NCBI GenBank assembly: GCA_003223595.1
Contig: QHVR01000718.1
Span: 1-6,924, forward strand
DNA: 6,924 nt
From: Acidobacteriota bacterium
Lineage (GTDB): Bacteria; Acidobacteriota; Terriglobia; Terriglobales; Acidobacteriaceae
Direction of reading: 5' to 3'
Shown here: positions 1 to 5,537 of the stretch, piece after piece
How positions within the stretch are numbered: position 1 is the first letter of the stretch
Layout: each line of letters begins with the position of its first letter
Made by a program: the position numbers and the translations under genes
Notes under the pieces: generated by a model
Told to the model about the DNA's origin: nothing
What the model saw: only the letters and a program-made list of their open reading frames with translations
Database searches by the model: none

Positions 1-1094
1 GCCAGAGCGTCCAGCTGCGTGTCCAGTTGTGCGCTCTCCTGTTCCATGGCGGCGAACTTACTGGCCAGTACCAGCCGAAGCTTGGCTCGCATTTCATCCC
101 GCAGGCGAGCGTAACGCTCCGCCTTGGAAGCCTGTCGCTTCAGAGAGTTCATCTGCCGCGTGACTTCCTCGAAGATATCGTTCACCCGGTTCAGGTTGAG
201 CTTGGCATCTTCCAGCCGGGCTTCCGCGAGCCGCTTCTTGGTCTTAAACTTCGTGATTCCGGCAGCTTCTTCAAGAATGTTGCGGCGGTCTGTTGGACGG
301 CTGCTCAGGATCTGCCCGATTCTGCCTTGCTCGATCAGCGCGTAAGACTCCGGCCCGAGGCCGGTGCCCATGAACAATTCCTGAATATCGCGCAACCGGC
401 AAAGCTTCCCATTCAGCAGATATTCGCTGTCCCCGGAGCGGAACAATCTCCGGGTGACCACAATCTCTCCCGCGCGGAACTGTTGCTGGTTGAATTTTCG
501 GCGGCGAATCTTCAGGACTACATGCGCTGCCGGACTGCCGACCGACGCCGCGTTCGCAGGCGGCGTCACGTTGTGCACCGGAAGCGCAAAAATGGGTTCG
601 TCGTCCGGAAAGGCAATCGCAATCGTATTGATCTTCGACCGGGGAATTTCAACTTCTTCTGTCCTTCCCGGCTGGGCATCTTCCACAGCTTGCTCGGTAT
701 CCGCCGCGGCTCGGGCCCGAATCGAGGCCTCATCCCAATCATCAGCCACCGGCGCGCCAGATTCCGGCATGTCGTCGTGAATGTCGATCTCGGTCGCGGC
801 ATTCGCGTCCGCTCCGCCGTAAACCTCGGGATCAATGAGCGTCAGGGAAACTTCCGCCATGCCCGTCGGCTTGCGGTCGCGCGTCCCCGCAAAGATTACG
901 TCTTCCATGCGCGCTCCGCGCAGCGTCTTCGCCGACTGCTCGCCCAGCACCCACGAGATCGCGTCAGAAATATTGGACTTGCCGCAACCGTTCGGCCCGA
1001 TGATGGCCGCCACCCCGTCCCCATGGAACTTGAGTTCGGTGCGGTCGCAGAACGACTTGAACCCCAAAATCTGAAGTCTTTTCAGTTTGAGCAA
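1..1094 (-). CDS. smc: Chromosome segregation ATPase SMC, N-terminal part (3' end beyond window)
   Basis: SMC forms a dimeric coiled-coil ATPase that, with ScpA and ScpB, organises and segregates the chromosome. The visible 364 residues begin LKLKRLQILGFKSF, as in bacterial SMC heads. The Walker A motif is GPNGCGKS at residues 33-40, followed by WVLGEQSAKTLRG at 48-60 and EDVIFAGTRDRKP at 64-76. The second half of the N-lobe follows: VTRRLFRSGDSEYLLNGKLCRL (213-234), the GTGLGPESYALIEQGRI region (243-259) with the Q-loop, then LSSRPTDRRNILEEAAGI (263-280). Coiled coil starts near residue 285 and continues off the window. The start is TTG: there is an AAGGAG six bases upstream, and the first in-frame ATG (residue 63) would remove the P-loop. 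Residues about 90-208 are an insertion where most bacterial SMCs have a loop of about 15-20 residues. It is acidic at first and ends in a basic KIRRRK. The reading frame is uninterrupted, so the insertion is not a frameshift artefact. Confidence 0.97.
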   Translation of the reverse strand, partial: MLKLKRLQILGFKSFCDRTELKFHGDGVAAIIGPNGCGKSNISDAISWVLGEQSAKTLRGARMEDVIFAGTRDRKPTGMAEVSLTLIDPEVYGGADANAATEIDIHDDMPESGAPVADDWDEASIRARAAADTEQAVEDAQPGRTEEVEIPRSKINTIAIAFPDDEPIFALPVHNVTPPANAASVGSPAAHVVLKIRRRKFNQQQFRAGEIVVTRRLFRSGDSEYLLNGKLCRLRDIQELFMGTGLGPESYALIEQGRIGQILSSRPTDRRNILEEAAGITKFKTKKRLAEARLEDAKLNLNRVNDIFEEVTRQMNSLKRQASKAERYARLRDEMRAKLRLVLASKFAAMEQESAQLDTQLDAL

Positions 1095-1100
1095 CGTGAA

Positions 1101-1106
1101 CTCCTT
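1101..1106 (-). promoter_or_regulatory. Shine-Dalgarno fixing the TTG start of smc
   Basis: The minus strand reads AAGGAG, then six bases, then the TTG at 1094-1092. This strong site at ideal spacing supports the non-ATG start. The conserved SMC N-terminus begins immediately after it. Confidence 0.8.
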
Positions 1107-1110
1107 AGAA

Positions 1111-1260
1111 ACGGTTGCCAGTTGCAGTAGCCAGCGGCTGGCCTGTTCAGCTGCCGCAGCTGGTGTTTACCAGGAAGGTTACCCTCCCGCATTGGATGCC
1201 TTTTGCGTTCCGCACAAGGGCCTGCTTGAGCGGCATCCTCACCCCAGGCTGGGCAGGGTG
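1111..1260 (-). other. Hairpin-rich leader upstream of smc, possible structured RNA
   Basis: This 150-base stretch holds a chain of inverted repeats and no convincing gene. From the smc side outward they are: GCCAGC/GCTGGC (1130-1142); CAGCTG/CAGCTG (1148-1162); CTGGT with a four-base loop and ACCAG (1160-1173); a GGAGGG/CCTTCC-type stem (1173-1187) that is complete only as minus-strand RNA, because it needs a G-U pair; and a closed three-way junction (1194-1238). The stems at 1148-1162 and 1160-1173 share bases, so they are alternatives. Next to these is CACCC/GGGTG (1240-1260). The G-U pair favours transcription on the smc strand, so this may be the smc 5' leader. I compared it with remembered SRP, tRNA, 6S and tmRNA signatures and recognise none. 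It could also be a non-transcribed repeat or chance GC-rich folding. Confidence 0.4.
1194..1238 (-). repeat. Three-way-junction inverted repeat in the smc leader
   Basis: An outer 7-base stem, GGATGCC (1194-1200) with GGCATCC (1232-1238), encloses two adjacent small hairpins. These are TGCG-TTC-CGCA (1204-1214) and CAAG-GGCCTG-CTTG (1215-1228). The hairpins abut with no base between them, and three bases join each to the outer stem. All stems are perfect Watson-Crick, so either strand could fold. The strand given is an inference from its position upstream of smc. Confidence 0.5.
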
Positions 1261-1276
1261 GGCACAAAGTTAAGCT

Positions 1277-1306
1277 ACTGTAACGGCGAAATTGCCGCGG
1301 GGTCAA
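1277..1306 (-). promoter_or_regulatory. Candidate sigma70-type promoter for smc
   Basis: On the minus strand, TTGACC (1306-1301) and TACAGT (1282-1277) are separated by 18 bases. That is a good -35 and a moderate -10. Transcription would start near 1270 and give a leader of about 175 bases containing all the hairpins described. The AT-rich stretch at 1309-1327, which includes TATATT and TATAGT on the minus strand, is an alternative -10 area but lacks a clear -35. Confidence 0.3.
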
Positions 1307-1485
1307 GCAATATAACACTATATATGGTGTGGGCTTAGCAATAAGCGCTCTGTATTGCACAGACATTGCAGCACGCATGCAGCATTCCGGTGTGGAGGGA
1401 AAGAGAGGTGGGAGAACCGCGAGAGCAAGATAAGGCTAGCTCATCCGAATCCCGCAGTGCAATGCCCATCTTGAGTGCCTTTGTA
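1307..1485. other. Non-coding spacer, outer part of divergent intergenic region
   Basis: I see no gene here. Short open frames on both strands look like low-complexity translation, and none has a convincing ribosome binding site or recognisable protein. An AT-rich island at 1309-1327 is the only compositional feature and may belong to a promoter for smc. Confidence 0.4.
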
Positions 1486-1508
1486 GGGGCGGACGCCTCG
1501 TCCGCCCC
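1486..1508. repeat. Perfect 10-3-10 inverted repeat
   Basis: GGGGCGGACG, a three-base CCT spacer and CGTCCGCCCC form a perfect GC-rich palindrome. No T-tract follows on either strand, so it is not a standard rho-independent terminator. No gene ends nearby, since both flanking genes start from this gap. It resembles the short palindromic intergenic repeats that are dispersed in many bacterial genomes. Whether it is repeated elsewhere cannot be seen here. Confidence 0.7.
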
Positions 1509-1691
1509 GCAGTGGGAGCGCGCACCCGTTGGGAACCTTGCGAGGGCGCCAACTGTCCTAAGGTATGTTCCCAATTGACCCATCGCCGACGCGCTACTAG
1601 CGTATCCCCGGAACGCTGTCCTCCGAAACTCCTGTTCAGCGACAGAAATTTGGGCCCCGCTTGCCGAGGGGAGGTGCGACAGCATCTGTCC
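1509..1691. other. Non-coding region upstream of the glycoamylase-like gene
   Basis: No gene is seen. A weak plus-strand promoter candidate is TTGACC at 1575-1580 with TAGCGT at 1598-1603, 17 bases apart. The -35 is good and the -10 poor, so it is only a suggestion. A small CTGT/ACAG inverted repeat lies around 1631-1645. Confidence 0.3.
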
Positions 1692-1697
1692 GGGAGG
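1692..1697 (+). promoter_or_regulatory. Ribosome binding site of the glycoamylase-like gene
   Basis: GGGAGG lies four bases before the ATG at 1702 and supports that start, which also gives a clean signal peptide. Confidence 0.7.
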
Positions 1698-1701
1698 AAA
1701 A

Positions 1702-3294
1702 ATGAAACGAGAGAAATCGTGCGCCTCTTCCATAGCTGGCATCGCGGCAGTCATCGCGATGTTGGGGGTCTTGTTCATGCCGCAATGGGTACGAGCGGAA
1801 GATGACGCGAGTGCAGACAACGCGGCTCTCTACCGCATGGCTGCCGACACTTGGAGGTTCTACGCCGCTGATATCGATCCCAACACCAACCTGCCTATGG
1901 ATAACCTCACATGGGCCGGCGGAGGTTCGCTGAGCGGCAAAGGTCAGTACACATCTGCATCGAACATTGGCGTATACCTCTGGGCAGTCGTCTCTGCCCG
2001 CGACCTGAACCTGATCTCCCGTTCGACGGCCGATTCGCTCGTCAGTGCGACCTTGAACGAAGTTGCGGCGCTGGATCGGTTCCAGGGCATGCTCTATCAG
2101 TGGTACGACACGACCAACGGACACAGAATCCGCAACCCCGGCGACATTGACTGCACAACCGAACCGACGCCAGTGACGGACAACTGTTATTTCCTCTCCG
2201 CCGTGGATAACGGCTGGTACGCTTCCGGGCTCATCGTGGTTCGGCAGGCTTTGCCGGAGCTGCGTCCGCAGGTAGATGCCCTTCTCCAGCAAATGAATTT
2301 TGGCCTGTTTTATGACAGCGGCTACCAGCATCCCGGCTGCAACGCGAACACGGGGACGGATCCCAATCCGTATCAACCAACCGGCCAGATGTTTGGTGGC
2401 TACTACGCCAACCAAGGTCCGGCCGGTTATCACAACGGTGCTTTGTACAGCGACCCTCGCATTGCCATCTATATCGGAATGGGCCTTCACCAGATGCCGG
2501 GCGATGTGTGGTGGCGGTCGTGGCGGGTATTACCTCCCAAGCAGTGCCCAACCGATCCCGATTTCTCGTGGATAGGGCAGTGGCCTGCGCCAGGCTATTG
2601 GCAGACTTATAGGGATCCTCAGTCCCACAAGAAATTTAACGTTTGGGAGGGCCACTACGATTACACAGGGACATCCACGACCTTTGTCCCCACCTGGGCT
2701 GGCGGGATGTTCGAAGGCTTGATGGCAAACCTTGTGATGCCTGAAACGATCTTTGGGCCGCGGAGCTTCGGCCTTGACGATCTGCGTTGGGCGCAAGTGC
2801 AGGTTGAGTATGCGACCCAGGCCTTACATTACCCCGTGTGGGGCATGTCTCCTTCGAGCACGGCAGACGACAGTGGCGGGTATGGCGGCTTCGGTGTCGA
2901 GGGTTTGCTTTTTCCCTACTACGGCGGCGGAGCGGACGCGAGCCATCCGAACCTGGGGCTCTCACAATGTCACGGCTGCGCGACTGAGGATACGGTGTCC
3001 CCGCATGCGTCATTCCTGGCGCTTTCTGTCCTCCCGCACGAGTCCTATGCGAATATCGCCAATCTGCGGAAGCTATATCCCGACATCTACAGCTCTGACG
3101 GAGGCTTCTATGACGCCGTCAATCCAACGACTGGCGCTGTAGGTCATCGCCGGCTGGTGCTCGATCAGTCCATGATCATGGCCGCGCTCGACAACGCGAT
3201 CACTCACGGGTCGCTGCAGCGCCATTTCGCAATTGACCCGGTCGCTCGCATTGGATTGCTGTATCTGGCCTACGAAAGAATGTCGATTCACTAG
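1702..3294 (+). CDS. Exported glycoamylase-like (PF10091-type) glycoside hydrolase family protein
   Basis: The protein has 530 residues. Residues 1-32 form a Sec signal peptide: a KREK n-region, a hydrophobic IAGIAAVIAMLGVLF core, and a probable cleavage after VRA at 32. The mature part matches my recollection of glycoamylase-like (alpha/alpha)6-barrel proteins (COG5368/PF10091, the group that includes GH144 beta-1,2-glucanases). Segments seen are TSASNIGVYLWAVVSARDL (84-102), LDRFQGMLYQWYDT (124-137), FLSAVDNGWYASGL (164-177), WEGHYDY (315-321), YPVWGMSPSSTADDSGGYG (from 377) and GFYDAVNPTTG (468-478). The many Trp and Tyr residues fit sugar binding. Cysteines at 151 and 162, and a later pair in QCHGC, could form disulfides outside the cytoplasm. 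The substrate is inferred only as a glucan or related polysaccharide, and the catalytic acids were not assigned. It is a single-gene unit ending at a shared terminator. Its expression signal is unclear. Confidence 0.85.
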   Translation: MKREKSCASSIAGIAAVIAMLGVLFMPQWVRAEDDASADNAALYRMAADTWRFYAADIDPNTNLPMDNLTWAGGGSLSGKGQYTSASNIGVYLWAVVSARDLNLISRSTADSLVSATLNEVAALDRFQGMLYQWYDTTNGHRIRNPGDIDCTTEPTPVTDNCYFLSAVDNGWYASGLIVVRQALPELRPQVDALLQQMNFGLFYDSGYQHPGCNANTGTDPNPYQPTGQMFGGYYANQGPAGYHNGALYSDPRIAIYIGMGLHQMPGDVWWRSWRVLPPKQCPTDPDFSWIGQWPAPGYWQTYRDPQSHKKFNVWEGHYDYTGTSTTFVPTWAGGMFEGLMANLVMPETIFGPRSFGLDDLRWAQVQVEYATQALHYPVWGMSPSSTADDSGGYGGFGVEGLLFPYYGGGADASHPNLGLSQCHGCATEDTVSPHASFLALSVLPHESYANIANLRKLYPDIYSSDGGFYDAVNPTTGAVGHRRLVLDQSMIMAALDNAITHGSLQRHFAIDPVARIGLLYLAYERMSIH

Positions 3295-3317
3295 AAATTT
3301 CGAGGCAGAAAAAATCA

Positions 3318-3343
3318 GGGCCGATGCGACGCCGCATCGGCCC
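3318..3343. terminator. Bidirectional rho-independent terminator between convergent genes
   Basis: GGGCCGATGCG, a four-base loop and CGCATCGGCCC make a perfect 11-base stem. A T-rich run (3345-3351) follows on the plus strand. Six A residues (3309-3314) give a T-run on the minus strand. It sits 23 bases after the glycoamylase-like stop and 39 bases after the dehydrogenase stop, so it can serve both. Confidence 0.93.
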
Positions 3344-3382
3344 ATTTTCTTGCTAAGTAGCCCCTGGCCATCTTCTCGGGCG

Positions 3383-4582
3383 CTAAGCGGCGCGTGCGCC
3401 GTCCGCCCATGGGTCCAGAACGACTTTCGTGCAGTTCTCTTTCTTGTCCCGGAAGATCTTGTACATCTCCGGCGCTCGGTCAATCGGTACACGATGGCTG
3501 ATCACAAAGCTGGGATCGAACTCGCCCTTCTCGATCTTGTCCAGCAGCGGCTTCATGTATCGCATCATGTGCGTCTGCCCGGCACGCATGGTCAGGCCCT
3601 TGTTCATGAATGCGCCCATGGGAACTTTGTCGATAAAGCCGGCATAGACGCCCGGTACCGATACAGTTCCACCCTTCCGGCACGCTTGAATGGCCTGCCG
3701 CAGTACCACCGGCCGATCCATTTCGATGCGGGCCATTTGCTTGGCCCGATCCATCATGTACATCAAGCCGTGATCGTGCGCTTCCATGCCGACCGCATCG
3801 ATGCAACGATCCGGCCCGATGTTCCCGGTCATGTCCTTCAGCGTCTGCACCACGTCGTCCACTTCTTCGTAATTAATGGTTTCAGCGCCGCCGGCCTGCG
3901 CCATGCGCAATCGATAATCGAATCGGTCGATGGCGATGACCCGCTCGGCTCCCAGCATGAAACAGGAACGAATGGAAAATTGCGCCACCGGACCGCAGCC
4001 CCAGACCGCGACCGTGTCCCCGGGCTCAATGTCCGCCATGACTGCACCGAAGTAGCCAGTCGGAAAAATATCGGAAAGGAATACTGCTTTCTCGTCGGAA
4101 ATCCCCTCCGGCACTTTGATCGGTCCTACATCCGCGAAAGGCACGCGCGCATACTGCGCCTGCCCACCCGCATATCCGCCCATCATGTGCGTATATCCGA
4201 ACAGGCCGGACGGCGAGTAACCCATCATTTCTTCCGCCATCCAATAGTTCGGGTTGGAATTGTTGCAGAGCGACCAGAGTTGTTTCTTGCAGAAGAAGCA
4301 ATTTCCGCAGGCAATGGTGAAGGGAACTACGACCCGATCGCCGACCTTTAACTTGTCCGGCTTCAGTCCCGCGCCGACTTCCACCACCTCGCCCATGAAC
4401 TCATGGCCCATGATGTCGCCCTGCTCCATCGTCGGCACGAAGCCATCGTAAAGATGCAGATCCGAGCCGCAGATGCACGTGCTGGAGATTTTTACGATTG
4501 CGTCGCGAGGATTCAGGATCGTAGGATCCGGCACGGTTTCCACGCTCATCTTCTCTACGCCCATATAACAAACTGCTTTCAT
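3383..4582 (-). CDS. Zinc-dependent alcohol dehydrogenase, formaldehyde dehydrogenase-like (MDR family)
   Basis: This 399-residue cytoplasmic medium-chain dehydrogenase/reductase would oxidise an alcohol or aldehyde (or reduce the carbonyl) with a nicotinamide cofactor. Catalytic zinc ligands are visible as C38 (ICGSDLH), H60-E61 (MGHEFMGEV) and D171 (FLSDIFPTG). The Asp ligand is typical of glutathione-independent formaldehyde dehydrogenase-like members. The structural zinc set is C92, C95, C98 and C106. The Rossmann motif is GCGPVA (195-200), with an acidic D219 ending strand 2, which favours NAD over NADP. Insertions at about 107-140 and 266-291, the latter rich in Met, fit the longer formaldehyde dehydrogenase-like subgroup rather than the roughly 340-350 residue classical enzymes. 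The ATG has AAGGAGG five bases upstream and overlaps the stop of the upstream SRPBCC gene as ATGA. That implies translational coupling. The true substrate cannot be read from the sequence; formaldehyde is only one possibility. Confidence 0.94.
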   Translation of the reverse strand: MKAVCYMGVEKMSVETVPDPTILNPRDAIVKISSTCICGSDLHLYDGFVPTMEQGDIMGHEFMGEVVEVGAGLKPDKLKVGDRVVVPFTIACGNCFFCKKQLWSLCNNSNPNYWMAEEMMGYSPSGLFGYTHMMGGYAGGQAQYARVPFADVGPIKVPEGISDEKAVFLSDIFPTGYFGAVMADIEPGDTVAVWGCGPVAQFSIRSCFMLGAERVIAIDRFDYRLRMAQAGGAETINYEEVDDVVQTLKDMTGNIGPDRCIDAVGMEAHDHGLMYMMDRAKQMARIEMDRPVVLRQAIQACRKGGTVSVPGVYAGFIDKVPMGAFMNKGLTMRAGQTHMMRYMKPLLDKIEKGEFDPSFVISHRVPIDRAPEMYKIFRDKKENCTKVVLDPWADGARAA

Positions 4583-5349
4583 GCCAGCCTCCTTCGCGCT
4601 GCGAACGTATCTTTTAGGTTGGATCGCGCCGGAATTGGCTGCGTCGGGTCGGCAAATCTCATGACACCGGTGATAAAGTCTCGCGGCCCATGAGACTGGC
4701 CCTCGATCGTCGGAACTTCCCCGGCTTCCATCATCGCTTCCAGACGCCGCAGGTCCTGGCGCATGGCGAAGTTGGCTCCCTTATTCAAGAACTTGGCGAA
4801 TGTGTTGGCACTACCGAGGGACGGGCTGTACTCGATGTGCACATCGACTATTGTTCCCCGGCCAGCAGGAGCGGAACGAAAATCCACCGTCCCGTCTACC
4901 TGGATATCGGAATCGGGCAGGGACTGCCAGGAAATATGCTCGTTTTCCCGCTCGTTCGTAATTTCGGCGTCCCAGTGGATCGGTTTGCCGCCTGGCCCTA
5001 TCGCGACCCATCGCGAACGGCGATCGTCCAGTTTGCTCACGGTCTCCAGGCGGTTCATGAATCGAGGCAAGTTCTCGAAGTCCCGCCAGAATCGGTACAC
5101 CTCCTGGGGCGTGCAGTTGATCAGAATCGTGGACGAGGCGGAGGACTCGGGTGAGGATTTGCGCTTGGCGGCGAGCACAGCAACGGTTCCGCCGCTAGCC
5201 GCCAGGGCGATGCCGAGCGGCGATCGCCGCGTAATTCCATAAATTGCCAGCGCGCCGCCGCCGATCAGAGCTCCCCAGCGCTGGGGTGACATCGATCGGG
5301 ACCGGCCGCGCCCGGCATCGGTAATGCGTATGCGTGCGTTTTCAGCCAT
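4579..5349 (-). CDS. Membrane-anchored SRPBCC (START-like, cyclase/dehydrase) family protein
   Basis: The protein has 256 residues. A basic N-terminus (1-24) is followed by two short hydrophobic stretches, about 25-40 and 43-61, separated by a TRRS turn and ended by KRK. Together these look like a small membrane hairpin. From about residue 73 comes an SRPBCC domain: STILINCTPQEVYRFWRDFENLPRFMNRLETV (73-104), then an alternating beta-rich region, and a long C-terminal helix near FAKFLNKGANFAMRQDLRRLEAMMEAGE. This fold binds hydrophobic ligands in a deep cavity; the ligand here is unknown. The ATG at 5349 is preferred because an in-frame stop lies about 48 bases upstream and a weak GAAAAGG lies ten bases before it. 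The stop TGA overlaps the dehydrogenase ATG, so the two form an operon with this gene first. Possible roles are ligand delivery to the dehydrogenase or envelope stress, both inferred. Confidence 0.85.
   Translation of the reverse strand: MAENARIRITDAGRGRSRSMSPQRWGALIGGGALAIYGITRRSPLGIALAASGGTVAVLAAKRKSSPESSASSTILINCTPQEVYRFWRDFENLPRFMNRLETVSKLDDRRSRWVAIGPGGKPIHWDAEITNERENEHISWQSLPDSDIQVDGTVDFRSAPAGRGTIVDVHIEYSPSLGSANTFAKFLNKGANFAMRQDLRRLEAMMEAGEVPTIEGQSHGPRDFITGVMRFADPTQPIPARSNLKDTFAARRRLA
4588..4594 (-). promoter_or_regulatory. Ribosome binding site of the dehydrogenase, inside the upstream gene
   Basis: The minus strand reads AAGGAGG five bases before the ATG at 4582. It lies in the last codons of the SRPBCC gene, so ribosomes finishing that gene terminate right at the next start. 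Confidence 0.85.
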
Positions 5350-5369
5350 ATAGATACGACCTTTTCTTG

Positions 5370-5404
5370 GATTTACCGAATTGGATTCTGCGATTTACGA
5401 ATTG
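5370..5404. repeat. Two direct copies of GATTTAC(C)GAATTG in the operon promoter
   Basis: GATTTACCGAATTG (5370-5383) and GATTTACGAATTG (5392-5404) differ by one extra C and are offset by 22 bases, about two helical turns. They overlap the candidate -10 and the spacer/-35 edge of the promoter of the SRPBCC-dehydrogenase operon. That placement suggests an operator for a dimeric or tandem-binding regulator. A chance duplication of AT-rich sequence remains possible. Confidence 0.5.
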
Positions 5405-5408
5405 ACAA
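5380..5408 (-). promoter_or_regulatory. Candidate promoter of the SRPBCC-dehydrogenase operon
   Basis: On the minus strand, TTGTCA (5408-5403) and TCCAAT (5385-5380) are separated by exactly 17 bases. That gives five matches to the -35 and four to the -10 consensus. Transcription would begin about 23 bases before the ATG. It lies downstream of the terminator of the preceding minus-strand gene, so the operon needs its own promoter about here. Confidence 0.45.
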
Positions 5409-5460
5409 ATTTGTTTTCAGATGCCCTTTTCAAACACGCCCGTTGCCCCTAAAGCGGCAC

Positions 5461-5492
5461 AAAAAAATCCCCGGACGGCTTAGTCCGGGGAT
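5461..5492 (-). terminator. Rho-independent terminator of the beta-helix gene
   Basis: On the minus strand, ATCCCCGGAC, a six-base loop and GTCCGGGGAT form a perfect 10-base stem followed directly by a run of T (5467-5461). It lies about 45 bases after the stop of the beta-helix gene and separates it from the next minus-strand operon. Confidence 0.93.
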
Positions 5493-5537
5493 AGTTGCCG
5501 TTGCTGAACGAGTTCTTACTCGATTCGTCCGAAACCT

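Noticed and set aside
27..1130. Long plus-strand open frame (367 codons) opposite smc
   Set aside because: It is antisense to the clearly conserved SMC head. Its translation is Arg/His-rich with no family resemblance, which is usual for the shadow frame of a GC-rich gene.
1111..1260. SRP RNA, tRNA, 6S RNA or tmRNA in the hairpin-rich region
   Set aside because: The SRP GGAAGGAAGCAGC-type core is absent, and there is no tRNA T-loop or anticodon arrangement and no tmRNA signature. It is therefore left as an unassigned structured region.
1082..1378. Possible small protein (98 codons, minus strand) upstream of smc
   Set aside because: It overlaps the smc start in a different frame, has no convincing ribosome binding site, and covers the hairpin region, whose base pairing explains the sequence better.
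1335..1820. Minus-strand open frame (161 codons) in the intergenic gap
   Set aside because: It is antisense to the start of the exported protein and its translation is low-information. It also spans the palindrome at 1486-1508.
1636..2490. Minus-strand open frame (284 codons) opposite the glycoamylase-like gene
   Set aside because: It overlaps the signal peptide and the conserved core of a well-supported gene, and its translation has no recognisable features.
3233..4351. Plus-strand open frame (372 codons) opposite the dehydrogenase
   Set aside because: It runs across the strong bidirectional terminator and antisense to zinc-ligand and Rossmann motifs. The translation is His/Arg-rich shadow sequence.
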